Positions 45,621-55,136 are shown, numbered from the stretch's first letter. The stretch is DNA of 64,000 nt from Lacrimispora xylanolytica (GCF_026723765.1 NZ_CP113524.1:2899001-2963000); one strand, 5' to 3'. Numbers and translations: made by a program. Notes: generated from the letters alone by a model not told the origin.

Positions 45621-46454
45621 CTACACCCCAAGAATCTGTCTGGTTTCCTCTGGTGTGGCTACCTCTTTGCCGAATTCATGAATGATGCGTTTTGCCCGTT
45701 CCACAAATTCCACATTGGATTTTGCCAGCTCACCCCTTCCGTACATGATGTTATCTTCCATGCCCACGCGGATATTTCCTCCAAGGGCCAGAGCTGTGTA
45801 TAGAATAGGAAGATGGCCTTTCCCAATACCAAGGGCACTCCAGGTGGAGCCCTCGGGAATGAGATTTTTTAAATAGACCAGATTCTCTACGGTAGCAGGC
45901 ATTCCTCCTGCCGCGCCTAAGACGAACTGAAAATGAAGAGGCGCTTTTAAGACACCTTTTTTTAAGTAATAAAGGGCATTGTAGATCATGCCGACATCAA
46001 ATATTTCAATTTCAGGCTTCACACCAGCTTCCTGCATGGTGTTGCCGAGTTTTTCTAAAAAGGCAGGACTGTTCTCAAATACGCAGTTGTTCTGCCAGTT
46101 CATGGAGCCACAGTCATAGGAAGCCAGCTCAGGCTTTAATTCTTTAAAGGGCCTGATTCTCATCTCATCGTCTAATCCGATTCCTCCGGAGGTTGTTAAA
46201 TTTAACACAATGTCGCAATCCTTCTTATCACGGATGAGGCGGACAGTCTCTTCGAATTTACTGTAATCCATGGAAGCTTTCGCTTCGTCATCCCTTACGT
46301 GGATATGGGCCATGGAGGCTCCGGCTTTCCAGCAGGCGTAAACCTCTTCAGCGATCTCTGCAGGCTGAATGGGCACGTAGGGAGTGATTTCTTTTGTGGG
46401 CCAGGCGCCTGTAGTGGCTACGGTCAGAATTACCTTATTGCTCAAATCTCCCAT
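45621..46454 (-). CDS. BKACE (DUF849)-family beta-keto acid cleavage enzyme; probable triacetate acetoacetate-lyase
   Basis: The protein has 277 residues from ATG 46454 (GGAGG 8 bp upstream), separated by one base from the preceding stop. The zinc HxH motif is in MAHIHVRDD, and LNLTTSGG is the usual substrate-loop segment. BKACE enzymes condense a beta-keto acid with acetyl-CoA and split off acetoacetate. In the published anaerobic phloroglucinol route, triacetate (3,5-dioxohexanoate) is cleaved by such an enzyme, and the flanking cyclase, SDR and dehydrogenase genes match that route. 3-Keto-5-aminohexanoate cleavage (lysine fermentation) is an alternative family member, but lysine-fermentation genes are absent. 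Confidence 0.85.
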   Translation of the reverse strand: MGDLSNKVILTVATTGAWPTKEITPYVPIQPAEIAEEVYACWKAGASMAHIHVRDDEAKASMDYSKFEETVRLIRDKKDCDIVLNLTTSGGIGLDDEMRIRPFKELKPELASYDCGSMNWQNNCVFENSPAFLEKLGNTMQEAGVKPEIEIFDVGMIYNALYYLKKGVLKAPLHFQFVLGAAGGMPATVENLVYLKNLIPEGSTWSALGIGKGHLPILYTALALGGNIRVGMEDNIMYGRGELAKSNVEFVERAKRIIHEFGKEVATPEETRQILGV

Positions 46455-46455
46455 G

Positions 46456-47391
46456 TTAAAATCCTCCATACTGATAGGTTCTTTCAGGAACATCATTTAA
46501 ATCATCCTCTTCGATTTCTGCCACACAACGGGCCATGGAACCGTCGCCTAAGTACCAGCGGAGAGGGAAGCAATAAAAACGGAACCGTTTTCCGGAAACT
46601 TTATCTAAATTGCCGCCTAAGTTCTCCACGCCCACAATACCGTGTCCCAGCATTTCCTTATGACATGGCTCCCATGTGCCCCAGCATCCGATCTCTTCCA
46701 GTTCACCGAACTTCTTGTCATAAGCCTCCTTGCCGTGAAGCTTGATGTACAATTCCTTATCGAATTCCGCATAGGCCTCCTCACCGAATTTCTCAATATA
46801 TTCCTCGGTGATGGGTCTACCGGAAGCGCCGAGTAAATTCATTCTTGTCATGCCGTTGTTGCCCATAGCGGTGTGTAGGGGATGGTCTAAGGCCTGCATA
46901 TCCATGGCAACACATTTTACCTTGTGCTCCACAAACCATTTTCCGGCTTCAATACCGGTGCCGCAGGAATAATGGTAATACTCCTTGGAATCGTCAAACT
47001 TGCGGTGCATTCCTGTGTTTAAGCAGACAATCATGCCTTCCAGTTCTTCTGGTTTGATATTGGCTCTTCTGCATGCATCTTCCAAATGCTTACCTGTAAT
47101 AAGCCCCCAGGCTTCAATCTCAATTTCCAGACAGACAGCGTCTCCGGTATAAGCGTCAACAGGCATCTCATGAGTATAACGGGCACGCTTCCCGTCAAAT
47201 TCCTTTTCCATGACGTGTCTTGGCGCGTCGCAATGGGTTCCGGTATGCATGGTACAGCCTATGTACTGGGTGAGAACACCGCCCTTTGCCAGGGAATGTT
47301 TATTGTCAATGACTGGCTTATCAAAATACGGCCAGCGGGGAATATCGGCACTGAATGGGTGGGTTAAGTCAACAAATACTTTCTTGCTCAT
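46456..47391 (-). CDS. Cyclase-family metal hydrolase; probable dihydrophloroglucinol cyclohydrolase
   Basis: The protein has 311 residues from ATG 47391, with GGAGG 8 bp upstream; the frame continues into the preceding gene without a start. The cyclase/kynurenine-formamidase metal motif is GCTMHTGTHCDAPRHV. Further His/Glu ligands lie in AMDMQALDHPLH. In anaerobic phloroglucinol degradation an enzyme of this family opens dihydrophloroglucinol to 3-hydroxy-5-oxohexanoate. The position between the SDR reductase and the BKACE gene supports that assignment. Ring-opening of another cyclic dione would be an alternative. Confidence 0.82.
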   Translation of the reverse strand: MSKKVFVDLTHPFSADIPRWPYFDKPVIDNKHSLAKGGVLTQYIGCTMHTGTHCDAPRHVMEKEFDGKRARYTHEMPVDAYTGDAVCLEIEIEAWGLITGKHLEDACRRANIKPEELEGMIVCLNTGMHRKFDDSKEYYHYSCGTGIEAGKWFVEHKVKCVAMDMQALDHPLHTAMGNNGMTRMNLLGASGRPITEEYIEKFGEEAYAEFDKELYIKLHGKEAYDKKFGELEEIGCWGTWEPCHKEMLGHGIVGVENLGGNLDKVSGKRFRFYCFPLRWYLGDGSMARCVAEIEEDDLNDVPERTYQYGGF

Positions 47392-47449
47392 GGTGTATAC
47401 CTCCAAATTTAACTTTATATTTTTGTATGTTTTAATGGTTTGGCTCCAA

Positions 47450-48238
47450 TTAATTGGCCCAATACCCGCCGTCTGTTGCCACATTGGCCCCTGTCATGAA
47501 ATCACTGGCCTTTGATGCCAGGAAAATGCAGGGTCCCACAAAATCTTCCGGCTCGCCCAGACGTCCGATGGGAAGCCGCTTTAAGAAATTCTGGTAAACA
47601 GCACTTTCCGGATCAAACATCCACTCCGTCAAGTCAGAGCGGAACACCGTAGGGTTAATGGTGTTAACATTGATGTGATATTTCGCCGTCCACTCACAGG
47701 CCAGAGACTGAGCCATTAAGTCAATGCCGCCCTTTGCGGTGCAGTAACCTGTATAATTTGCCATGCCCATCTTGGAGCGGGCAGAGGAAACCATAATGAC
47801 CTTTCCTCCCTTGCCCTGCTTAATCATCTGTTCGCCTGCATATTTGCAGAAGAGCCAGGTTCCCTGAACGTCGGAATCCATAATCTGCTTCCAGGTGGAT
47901 AAATCCTGTTCTATAATAGGCTGAGGCTTGTTATATCCTGCTGCCGTCACCAGCACGTTGATTTCCCCAAATGTGGTGATGGTATCCTTTACCACCTTAA
48001 TTACATCTGCTTCCACTGCCGGATCCCCTGTGGAGTATCCGCACTCAATGCCCTGTGCCTTTAACTCCTCACAAAGCGCTTTGCAGGTTTCCTCCTTGCG
48101 GCCCGTGACCACGACCTTCATTCCAGCCAGCCCGTAACCGATGGAGACTGCTTTTCCCAAAGCTCCTGTAGCTCCCGTCACAAGAGCAACCTTACCGGAA
48201 ACGTCAAATAAATCCCCCATAAATTCCTTGCTTACCAT
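47450..48238 (-). CDS. Short-chain dehydrogenase/reductase; probable phloroglucinol reductase
   Basis: This 262-residue SDR has the cofactor motif [16 protein letters not shown] (variant of NNAG), catalytic Ser in VSSARSK and Tyr-x3-Lys in [10 protein letters not shown]. The end [14 protein letters not shown] is typical of classical SDRs. The basic residue after strand 2 (VVTGRKEE) favours NADPH. In the known pathway phloroglucinol reductase is an NADPH-dependent SDR that makes dihydrophloroglucinol. Position before the ring hydrolase supports this. Specificity is inferred from context. Confidence 0.83.
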   Translation of the reverse strand: MVSKEFMGDLFDVSGKVALVTGATGALGKAVSIGYGLAGMKVVVTGRKEETCKALCEELKAQGIECGYSTGDPAVEADVIKVVKDTITTFGEINVLVTAAGYNKPQPIIEQDLSTWKQIMDSDVQGTWLFCKYAGEQMIKQGKGGKVIMVSSARSKMGMANYTGYCTAKGGIDLMAQSLACEWTAKYHINVNTINPTVFRSDLTEWMFDPESAVYQNFLKRLPIGRLGEPEDFVGPCIFLASKASDFMTGANVATDGGYWAN

Positions 48239-48250
48239 ATGTATTTCCTC

Positions 48251-48598
48251 CTATTCCGGATAATTGATGATGACCAGCATACTTGCCGGACGGTTGGATT
48301 CATTGACTAAATACCGTCCCTCATTGGGCCTAAAGGAAATGCTTTCGTTCTGATGAACCACATACTTCGTTCCGGCTTTGTCCGTCACCGTCATCTCTCC
48401 TTCCAGGACGTAATAGACTTTCTCTAAGGGATTGTCTTCATAGGCATATTCCGCACCGCCACCTGGTAAAAAGGTGGAAAGCCCCATCCAGAACTTCTCC
48501 GCACCTGTCTCCTCTTTTCCATGAATCCTCATAGCCGTCATACCGAAGTGGCCTGGGGCGTTGTAGGTTTTTAATTCTTCCATGGTTCTCTTTATCAT
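48251..48598 (-). CDS. Small cupin-domain protein
   Basis: This 115-residue single-domain cupin has motif 1-like GGGAEYAYEDNPLEKVYYVLEG and motif 2-like FRPNEGRYLVNES. Typical metal-binding His residues of motif 1 are largely replaced by Glu/Tyr, so metal binding is uncertain. RBS GGAGGGG. It sits inside the putative phloroglucinol operon, 12 bp upstream of the SDR gene. A role as an isomerase, lactonase or small-molecule binder for an intermediate is possible; nothing in the sequence fixes it. Confidence 0.85.
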   Translation of the reverse strand: MIKRTMEELKTYNAPGHFGMTAMRIHGKEETGAEKFWMGLSTFLPGGGAEYAYEDNPLEKVYYVLEGEMTVTDKAGTKYVVHQNESISFRPNEGRYLVNESNRPASMLVIINYPE

Positions 48599-48631
48599 AA
48601 ATTCCCCTCCGTTTTATATATTTTTCTGCTT

Positions 48632-49576
48632 TTAATCGTAATTCTTACTGGCCTTAAGCTGTCTGATCAGACGCTTATGAAACTGGTTCTGAAGCTCCTG
48701 CTTTTCCTCCTCCGGATAGGTAAAGAACCCCTCTCCCGTCTTAAAGCCCAGCTTCCCTTCCATAACCTTTTGCCGAAGCAGTGGACTTGCCTCTGCCGAC
48801 CGGTCCATAACAGCTAAGAGGTTATCTCCAACTGTGCACCAGATATCCAGCCCGCCGAAATCCGTCACCTCAAGCTGTCCTGTGGTGGCATATCGAAAAG
48901 CCGGTCCGTATTTTAAAGCGGTGTCTATATCCTTTGGATCAGCTGCTCCCATAGCCATGAGAGAAAATACCTCTCTTGCAATTCCCTGCTGTATCCGGTT
49001 GGCTAAAAGTCCAGGAATGTCCTTTTTTACCTTTGCCGGACGTTTCTCAATGGAGCGGTAAAGGTCCTCCACCTCCTGATAGCGGCTTTCCGGCATATTT
49101 CCGAAAAATGACAGCTCCACCAAAGGAATTAAATGAGCCGGGTTATACCAGTGGCATACCATGGTCCTGGCTTTATCCTTCTCAGCCATATTGGCAGTTA
49201 AATCTGAAAACCCTATGCTTGATGTGTTACTGGCGATGATCGCGTCAGCGGGTGCATGCTTAATAAGGCTCTCAAAAAGCTGCTGCTTTAAATCCAGTCT
49301 TTCCGGAATGGCTTCAATAATATAATCTGCCTCCTTTACGGCGGACTCAAGATCATCATAGGTCTCTATGTTAGCCAAAGATTGTTCTGCTTTGGCTGGC
49401 TCCATCAGCCCTTCCTCCTGGAGAAATTCATACTGTTTTCTGATTTTTTCCTTGCAGGTACTTCGTACCTCTTCAAAGCTTTCGTATATGGAAACATGAT
49501 ATCCATATAAGGCAAAGCATCCCGCAATGGCATGCCCCATGGTACCGGCTCCTATGACGGCAATCGTTTGAATCAT
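48632..49576 (-). CDS. 3-hydroxyacyl-CoA dehydrogenase-family enzyme; possible 3-hydroxy-5-oxohexanoate dehydrogenase
   Basis: The protein has 314 residues from ATG 49576 (AAGGTG upstream). The NAD Rossmann motif is AVIGAGTMGHAIAG; the catalytic His is in VCHWYNPAHLIPLVEL, with ASNTSSIGFS nearby. The C-terminal helical domain is typical of 3-hydroxybutyryl-CoA dehydrogenases. HWYNP rather than HFFNP suggests a free acid or unusual substrate. As first gene of the operon, it fits oxidation of 3-hydroxy-5-oxohexanoate to triacetate in the phloroglucinol pathway; a plain acyl-CoA role is the alternative. Confidence 0.85.
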   Translation of the reverse strand: MIQTIAVIGAGTMGHAIAGCFALYGYHVSIYESFEEVRSTCKEKIRKQYEFLQEEGLMEPAKAEQSLANIETYDDLESAVKEADYIIEAIPERLDLKQQLFESLIKHAPADAIIASNTSSIGFSDLTANMAEKDKARTMVCHWYNPAHLIPLVELSFFGNMPESRYQEVEDLYRSIEKRPAKVKKDIPGLLANRIQQGIAREVFSLMAMGAADPKDIDTALKYGPAFRYATTGQLEVTDFGGLDIWCTVGDNLLAVMDRSAEASPLLRQKVMEGKLGFKTGEGFFTYPEEEKQELQNQFHKRLIRQLKASKNYD

Positions 49577-49817
49577 ATGTAACACCTTCTTTCTCTTTCT
49601 TCCCTGTGACCATGAATTCGCATTTGTCACGTCTTCACATCGTAATTTCAGTGTATCATCCTTTTGTTTTTATAATAAATTGATAATTTTCATTACTGTA
49701 ATAACATTTTTTCATGTATTTTGACTATGATTTTAGGGGTTATTGAGATTTTTAAGAGAATTTATGATATGATAGTTGAGTAAATATGAGACTTTTTTAG
49801 TGAAATGGAGAGTGTAA
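49577..49817. promoter_or_regulatory. Divergent promoter region of the LysR gene and phloroglucinol-type operon
   Basis: About 240 bp of increasingly AT-rich DNA between two divergent starts. TTGAGA near 49744 and TATGAT-like hexamers near 49763-49773 are candidate elements for the LysR transcript, but spacing is not ideal. LysR binding here would be expected. Confidence 0.4.
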
Positions 49818-50714
49818 ATGAACCTTTTTCAATTAGAATACTTTATTGTCCTGGCTGAAACCCTCAGTTACACAAAGGCTTCCCAGCAGCTTCACATCAC
49901 CCAACCGACCCTTAGCAAGCTGATTCTCAACTTGGAGCACTCCATCGGTTCCCAGCTTTTCATACGAAACAAAAGGGAGGTAAAACTGACTCCTACCGGA
50001 AAGGTTTTTTACCATGAAATAAAAAGGACCCTCCACTCTTATGATTCTGCTGTAAAAAAAGTAAAAGACTTGGAAAATGGGACAACAGGAGTCATAAGCA
50101 TCGGTCTTTTAGGCACTGCCCTTGTCCATCATTTCCCTAAGCTTATCAAGCGGTTCCATGAGCTTTACCCAACCATCAAGGTCAATCCCATGGACTACAC
50201 CTACAATCACATTATGGAAACTTTAATAAGCGGACAGATCGATGTTGCCATCCTGCCGGATATCGAGATCGACTGCCCGCCTCATATTTTAAAAAAGACT
50301 GTTTTCACAGACCACATGTGCGTGGTATTTCCTGAAAGCCACAAATTTTCAGAGCTTAAATCCGTCTCTCTCACCATGATTAAGGACGAGCCATTTATCC
50401 ATATGGATCCAAAGTTTTCCAGAACCGACCACAATTTAATCGACAACATTTATTCAAAAGAAGGCTTTTCTCCAAATACGGTCTACGAGGCTAACTCTCT
50501 TCTTAATATGATGCTCATGGTAGACTGCCAGATTGGCATCTCTCTTCTTGCCAGTCATATGAAGCAGTTTGCTAATGACACGGTGCGTTTTGTTCCTTTG
50601 ACGGGATTTGAGGATTATTTTAAGGTGACATGCCTTTATAACAGAGAATCCAACGACTGTATTGAGAAATTACTGGAGGTGGCGGACGAATATTCCAAAA
50701 GCTGTAACGCTTGA
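49818..50714 (+). CDS. LysR-family transcriptional regulator
   Basis: This 298-residue protein has an N-terminal HTH (YTKASQQLHITQPTLSKLIL, about 18-37) and a LysR substrate-binding domain. It is divergent from the nine-gene operon, so it is likely its activator responding to phloroglucinol or an intermediate. That target is inferred from position. It ends at a bidirectional terminator shared with a convergent TetR gene. Confidence 0.9.
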   Translation: MNLFQLEYFIVLAETLSYTKASQQLHITQPTLSKLILNLEHSIGSQLFIRNKREVKLTPTGKVFYHEIKRTLHSYDSAVKKVKDLENGTTGVISIGLLGTALVHHFPKLIKRFHELYPTIKVNPMDYTYNHIMETLISGQIDVAILPDIEIDCPPHILKKTVFTDHMCVVFPESHKFSELKSVSLTMIKDEPFIHMDPKFSRTDHNLIDNIYSKEGFSPNTVYEANSLLNMMLMVDCQIGISLLASHMKQFANDTVRFVPLTGFEDYFKVTCLYNRESNDCIEKLLEVADEYSKSCNA

Positions 50715-50754
50715 CCTTCTATATGGAAGAGGTATCCAATTTGGGTAAAAATAT

Positions 50755-50780
50755 AGCCATAGAGCTTTGACCCTATGGCT
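50755..50780. terminator. Terminator between convergent LysR and TetR genes
   Basis: An 8-bp stem AGCCATAG / CTATGGCT encloses a 10-nt loop. On the minus strand it is followed by ATATTTTTACC, and so is strongest for the TetR gene. Confidence 0.75.
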
Positions 50781-50803
50781 GTTCATTCATAATATCATTA
50801 ATT

Positions 50804-51337
50804 TTACTCAAATGTTGAACGAATCATCTTACTAACAACCTTAACAATAATGTTATTATATGCCTCGTCAAAATGAGACTTTGTTGCAGTCATGGCAGTA
50901 ATACAGCATTGCACTTTTACACGATTTTCAATGGTGTTTTCCACATAGTTTACAGACATAAGCCTATTTAGAAGTACTTCCGTTACATAATATGGCAGAA
51001 AAAGACTATGAGTTCCCTCCGTATAAAAGGGAAATGTTTTCTTTATGTCATTTACCCTGAAATCACAAAGAAATTTTTGAAGAAAACGTTCTGGTTCTGT
51101 AAAGAACTCTTCATAATAATCAAGGGAACCGATCGTGTTCTCAATAAAATCAGACACAAGTTCGTGATATAAATCATAAATATCGGAGTAATGATGATAA
51201 AATGTCCCTTTGTTTATAAAAGCCTGGGAGGCAAGCTCAGTAACCGTAATCTTTTCTACAGGCTTTTTCTGTAATAGTTCCATCATTTCACTTTTTATGT
51301 TTCTTCTTGTCTTAACAACTCTCAAATCTTCTTTCAT
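50804..51337 (-). CDS. TetR-family regulator of the adjacent ABC exporter
   Basis: The protein has 177 residues from ATG 51337; a TTG six codons upstream sits too close to GGAGG. HTH VEKITVTELASQAFINKG is followed by TFYHHY. The C-terminal helical domain is small, like QacR/TetR_C-type regulators of drug exporters. It is divergent from the two ABC-transporter genes, with about 165 bp between starts, and probably represses them until a substrate drug binds. Confidence 0.88.
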   Translation of the reverse strand: MKEDLRVVKTRRNIKSEMMELLQKKPVEKITVTELASQAFINKGTFYHHYSDIYDLYHELVSDFIENTIGSLDYYEEFFTEPERFLQKFLCDFRVNDIKKTFPFYTEGTHSLFLPYYVTEVLLNRLMSVNYVENTIENRVKVQCCITAMTATKSHFDEAYNNIIVKVVSKMIRSTFE

Positions 51338-51503
51338 ATAGCCCCCATCCTCCAATTAAATTGATTCATTTATCAAGAGATAATCAACGCTTTCTTAAAT
51401 TCGTCTCATATTGAACAAAATATAATCATTGACCATTGACTAAACAACCATAGTTCAATAAAATAATACTCGTTTGAAAAACAAATGTAAAGGAGAAAGT
51501 AAC

Positions 51504-53240
51504 ATGATAAAGACGCTGATGAAGAGTATTAGAGAATATAAAAGAGCCTCTATTTTAACGCCATTATATATAACGTTGGAAATAATATTAGAATGCTTAT
51601 TACCTCTGGTCATGGCTAATTTAATTGATAAAATGACTGGACAATCAATGATACCAATAATACGTTATGGAATTATGTTAATTATTATGGCAATGTTATC
51701 CCTGCTATTTGGGTACATGTCAGGAAGGATTGGTGCCACTGCATCCTGTGGCTTTGCCAAGAATTTAAGACAGGATGTATTTTTTAAAATACAAGACTTT
51801 TCTTTTGCCGATATCGATAAGTTCTCCACCTCATCTTTGGTCACAAGAATGACAACGGATGTGACCAATGTACAGAATGCATATCAAATGATTATCCGGA
51901 TTGCAGTAAGAACTCCGCTTATGCTTATTTTTTCAGTCATTCTCAGTCTGACAATCAGTGTGAAAATGTCTCTCATCTTTTTAATTATGATCCCTTTTGC
52001 AGCCGTTGCATTATTTTCAATTGTATTTACTGTATTTCCTATTTTTAAACGCATTTTTAAGAAATATGATGCTATGAATAATTCGGTTCAGGAAAATATA
52101 CAAGGTATTCGTGTTGTGAAATCTTTCGTAAGAGAGGACTATGAACGAGAACGGTTTCAAAAGGCAGCCGCTGATGTGTGTAAGGAATTTACACGAGCGG
52201 AGAAAATTATTGCTTTGAACAATCCCATTCTGATGTTTTGTATTTCTCTTGCTATCTTTCTTGTAAGCTTTATTGGAGCAAAGACTATCATAAACAGTGG
52301 TGCAACAGAATTAACAACGGGACAGTTATCTTCACTGATCAACTACGGGGTGCAGATTCTCTCCTCCCTTATGATGTTATCCATGGTTTTCGTTATTTGT
52401 TCCATGGCAAAAGAATCGGCCAATCGTATCTGTGAGGTGCTAAATCACGAAAGTACATTAACCTCCCCAATAAATGGGGTGATGGAAGTAAAGAACGGAA
52501 GTATTCAGTTTGAGAATGTTTCATTCAGCTACTCTGAAAAGAGCAAAAAACCCGCATTGGTAAATATCAATTTGGATATTAAATCGGGGCAGACCATTGG
52601 CATCCTTGGAGGAACCGGTTCCTCCAAAACATCCTTGATTCAGTTGATCTCCAGACTTTACGATGTCACAGAGGGCAAGGTCTGTGTTAGCGGAGTCGAT
52701 GTGAGAAATTATGATCTGGAATCCCTCCGTGATGAGGTCGCAGTCGTATTACAGAAAAATGTCTTATTCTCCGGAACAATCAAGGAAAATCTCCGTTGGG
52801 GAAAGAAAGACGCCAGTGACGAAGAGCTTGTGAGAGTATGTAAGCTGGCCCAGGCAGATGAATTCATTCAGCAGTTCCCTGACAAATATGATACCTATAT
52901 AGAGCAGGGCGGAACCAATGTTTCAGGTGGACAGAAGCAGAGGCTCTGTATCGCACGGGCCTTATTAAAAAAACCTAAGATTCTCATTTTGGACGATTCC
53001 ACCTCTGCAGTCGATACAAAGACCGATGCCATGATTCGGAAGGCACTTCGTGAAGAGATTCCCGAAACAACCAAAATCATCATTGCACAGAGAACCTCTT
53101 CTTTGGAAGATGCAGACCAGATTATTGTTTTAGATGGCGGTAAGGTCTCGGAGCAGGGAACCCATGAAGAATTGCTCGCACAAAAGGGAATCTATTATGA
53201 AGTTTACCAGTCACAGACCAATGGAAAGAAGGAGGACTAA
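51504..53240 (+). CDS. ABC exporter half, degenerate-site subunit
   Basis: The protein has 578 residues from ATG 51504 (AAAGGAG upstream). Six TM helices (residues 1-300) precede a nucleotide-binding domain. It has Walker A GGTGSSKTS, Q-loop VVLQKNVLFSG, signature VSGGQKQRL, and Walker B ILILDDSTSAVD. The residue after the Walker B Asp is Asp, not the catalytic Glu, so this subunit carries the non-hydrolysing site of a heterodimer. The partner gene follows after 3 bp. Multidrug or lipid export is the family role. Confidence 0.92.
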   Translation: MIKTLMKSIREYKRASILTPLYITLEIILECLLPLVMANLIDKMTGQSMIPIIRYGIMLIIMAMLSLLFGYMSGRIGATASCGFAKNLRQDVFFKIQDFSFADIDKFSTSSLVTRMTTDVTNVQNAYQMIIRIAVRTPLMLIFSVILSLTISVKMSLIFLIMIPFAAVALFSIVFTVFPIFKRIFKKYDAMNNSVQENIQGIRVVKSFVREDYERERFQKAAADVCKEFTRAEKIIALNNPILMFCISLAIFLVSFIGAKTIINSGATELTTGQLSSLINYGVQILSSLMMLSMVFVICSMAKESANRICEVLNHESTLTSPINGVMEVKNGSIQFENVSFSYSEKSKKPALVNINLDIKSGQTIGILGGTGSSKTSLIQLISRLYDVTEGKVCVSGVDVRNYDLESLRDEVAVVLQKNVLFSGTIKENLRWGKKDASDEELVRVCKLAQADEFIQQFPDKYDTYIEQGGTNVSGGQKQRLCIARALLKKPKILILDDSTSAVDTKTDAMIRKALREEIPETTKIIIAQRTSSLEDADQIIVLDGGKVSEQGTHEELLAQKGIYYEVYQSQTNGKKED

Positions 53241-53243
53241 CCA

Positions 53244-55136
53244 ATGAGTCAGAAAAAACAACACAGCTTTGGGCGTCTGGTCCGCTATTTATTTTCACAT
53301 TACAAAATCCAGTTAATTGTAACTTTAATTTGTATTGTAATCAGTGCATTCTCCTCTTCCATTGCAACGATTTTTATTCAGAGGTTAATTGATGAATGTA
53401 TCACTCCTGGCGTGAATCAGGGATTTGAAACTGTTGCAGGCAAATTTACATCCATACTGTTAACCATGGGCTTCATCTATATCTGCGGTACCATTGCAGC
53501 AATCATCTATAATCAGATCATGGCAATTGTGACACAGGGAACGCTTAGAAATTTAAGAAATGATATGTTTGATAAAATGCAAACACTTCCAGTCAAGTAT
53601 TTTGATACCCATGCACATGGAGATATCATGAGTACTTATACCAACGATACCGATGCCATAAGACAGCTCATCGGACAGAGCCTTCCTACACTTTTTCAGT
53701 CTGCTTTGACTATTACGGTCATGTTCCTTACCATGTTATACTACAGTATCTGGCTTACCCTCGTGGTAGTGCTTGTAATCATCCTGATGCTAAAGATTAC
53801 AAAAAAACTGGGTAGTATCACTGCAGCCTTCATGATTCAGCAGCAAAAATCTTTAGCAAAAGAAGAAGGCTTTATCGAAGAAATGATGCAGGGACAAAAA
53901 GTTGTTAAAGTATTCTGCCATGAAGAAGAGAATAAAGAAGCATTTAAAAAACTGAATGAACAGCTTTTTAAAGACGGAGAAAAAGCAAACCAGAACGGTA
54001 ATGTTCTGATGCCGATTCTAGGTAATGTGGGAAACCTTATGTATGTTCTTCTTGCAGTCATTGGTGGACTTATGGTCTATTTAAAGGCACCAAACATTAG
54101 TCTTACTGGTGTCAGCATTGTTTCAATTGGTATTATTGTTTCATTTTTAGGCATGTCAAGACAGCTTTCCCAGACCATTGGTCAGGCATCTATGCAGGTC
54201 TCCATGATTGCAATGGGACTTGCCGGTGCGACCCGGGTGTTTGAGTTAATGGATGAACAGCCTGAGGAAGATCATGGCTATGTGACTCTGGTGAATGTGA
54301 AAAAGGATGCCGGGGGCAACTTGATAGAGACGAAAGAAAACACAGAAATGTGGGCTTGGAAGCACCCTCACCAGGATGGAACGGTTACTCTCACCGAGCT
54401 TACTGGAGACGTCAGATTAGAAGATGTTGACTTTGGCTATGTGCCTGAAAAACTGGTGCTAAACAATGTATCCCTGTTTGCAAAGCCAGGACAAAAAATA
54501 GCATTTGTTGGCGCTACCGGTGCTGGAAAGACTACCATTACGAATCTGATCAATCGTTTTTACGATATTATGGAAGGTAAGATTCGTTATGATGGAATTA
54601 ATATTTCTAAAATCAAAAAGCCAGCTCTTAGAAGCTCATTGGGCGTAGTATTACAGGATGTCAATTTATTTACAGGTTCTGTCATAGATAATATCCGCTA
54701 CGGCCGTCTGGATGCGACGGATGAGGAATGTATCGCTGCTGCAAAATTAGCCAATGCGGATGATTTTATAACCAGACTTCCAGATGGCTATGAAACAATA
54801 TTGACCGGTAATGGCTCCAGTCTCTCTCAGGGACAGAGACAGCTGATTTCCATCGCCCGTGCAGCCGTCGCTGACCCGCCAGCTATGATCTTAGATGAAG
54901 CAACTTCCTCTATTGATACGAGAACAGAAGCCCTGGTTCAGGCAGGTATGGATAACCTAATGAAAGGAAGAACTGTATTTGTCATTGCACACAGGCTTTC
55001 GACTGTAAAAAACAGTGATGCAATTATGGTTCTGGATCATGGAAAAATTATCGAAAGGGGCTCCCATGAAAGCCTGATTGAACAAAAAGGGACGTATTAT
55101 CAGCTTTATACAGGCGCATTTGAACTGGAAATTTGA
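53244..55136 (+). CDS. ABC exporter half, catalytic subunit
   Basis: This 630-residue protein has six TM helices (about 15-325), an inserted loop of about 45 residues before the NBD (340-390), and a full nucleotide-binding domain: Walker A GATGAGKTT, signature SLSQGQRQL and Walker B MILDEATSSID with the catalytic Glu. With the upstream subunit it forms a heterodimeric type IV exporter of the BmrCD/TM287-288 kind. It is the second gene of the operon controlled by the divergent TetR gene. RBS AAGGAGG lies within the end of the first gene. Confidence 0.93.
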   Translation: MSQKKQHSFGRLVRYLFSHYKIQLIVTLICIVISAFSSSIATIFIQRLIDECITPGVNQGFETVAGKFTSILLTMGFIYICGTIAAIIYNQIMAIVTQGTLRNLRNDMFDKMQTLPVKYFDTHAHGDIMSTYTNDTDAIRQLIGQSLPTLFQSALTITVMFLTMLYYSIWLTLVVVLVIILMLKITKKLGSITAAFMIQQQKSLAKEEGFIEEMMQGQKVVKVFCHEEENKEAFKKLNEQLFKDGEKANQNGNVLMPILGNVGNLMYVLLAVIGGLMVYLKAPNISLTGVSIVSIGIIVSFLGMSRQLSQTIGQASMQVSMIAMGLAGATRVFELMDEQPEEDHGYVTLVNVKKDAGGNLIETKENTEMWAWKHPHQDGTVTLTELTGDVRLEDVDFGYVPEKLVLNNVSLFAKPGQKIAFVGATGAGKTTITNLINRFYDIMEGKIRYDGINISKIKKPALRSSLGVVLQDVNLFTGSVIDNIRYGRLDATDEECIAAAKLANADDFITRLPDGYETILTGNGSSLSQGQRQLISIARAAVADPPAMILDEATSSIDTRTEALVQAGMDNLMKGRTVFVIAHRLSTVKNSDAIMVLDHGKIIERGSHESLIEQKGTYYQLYTGAFELEI

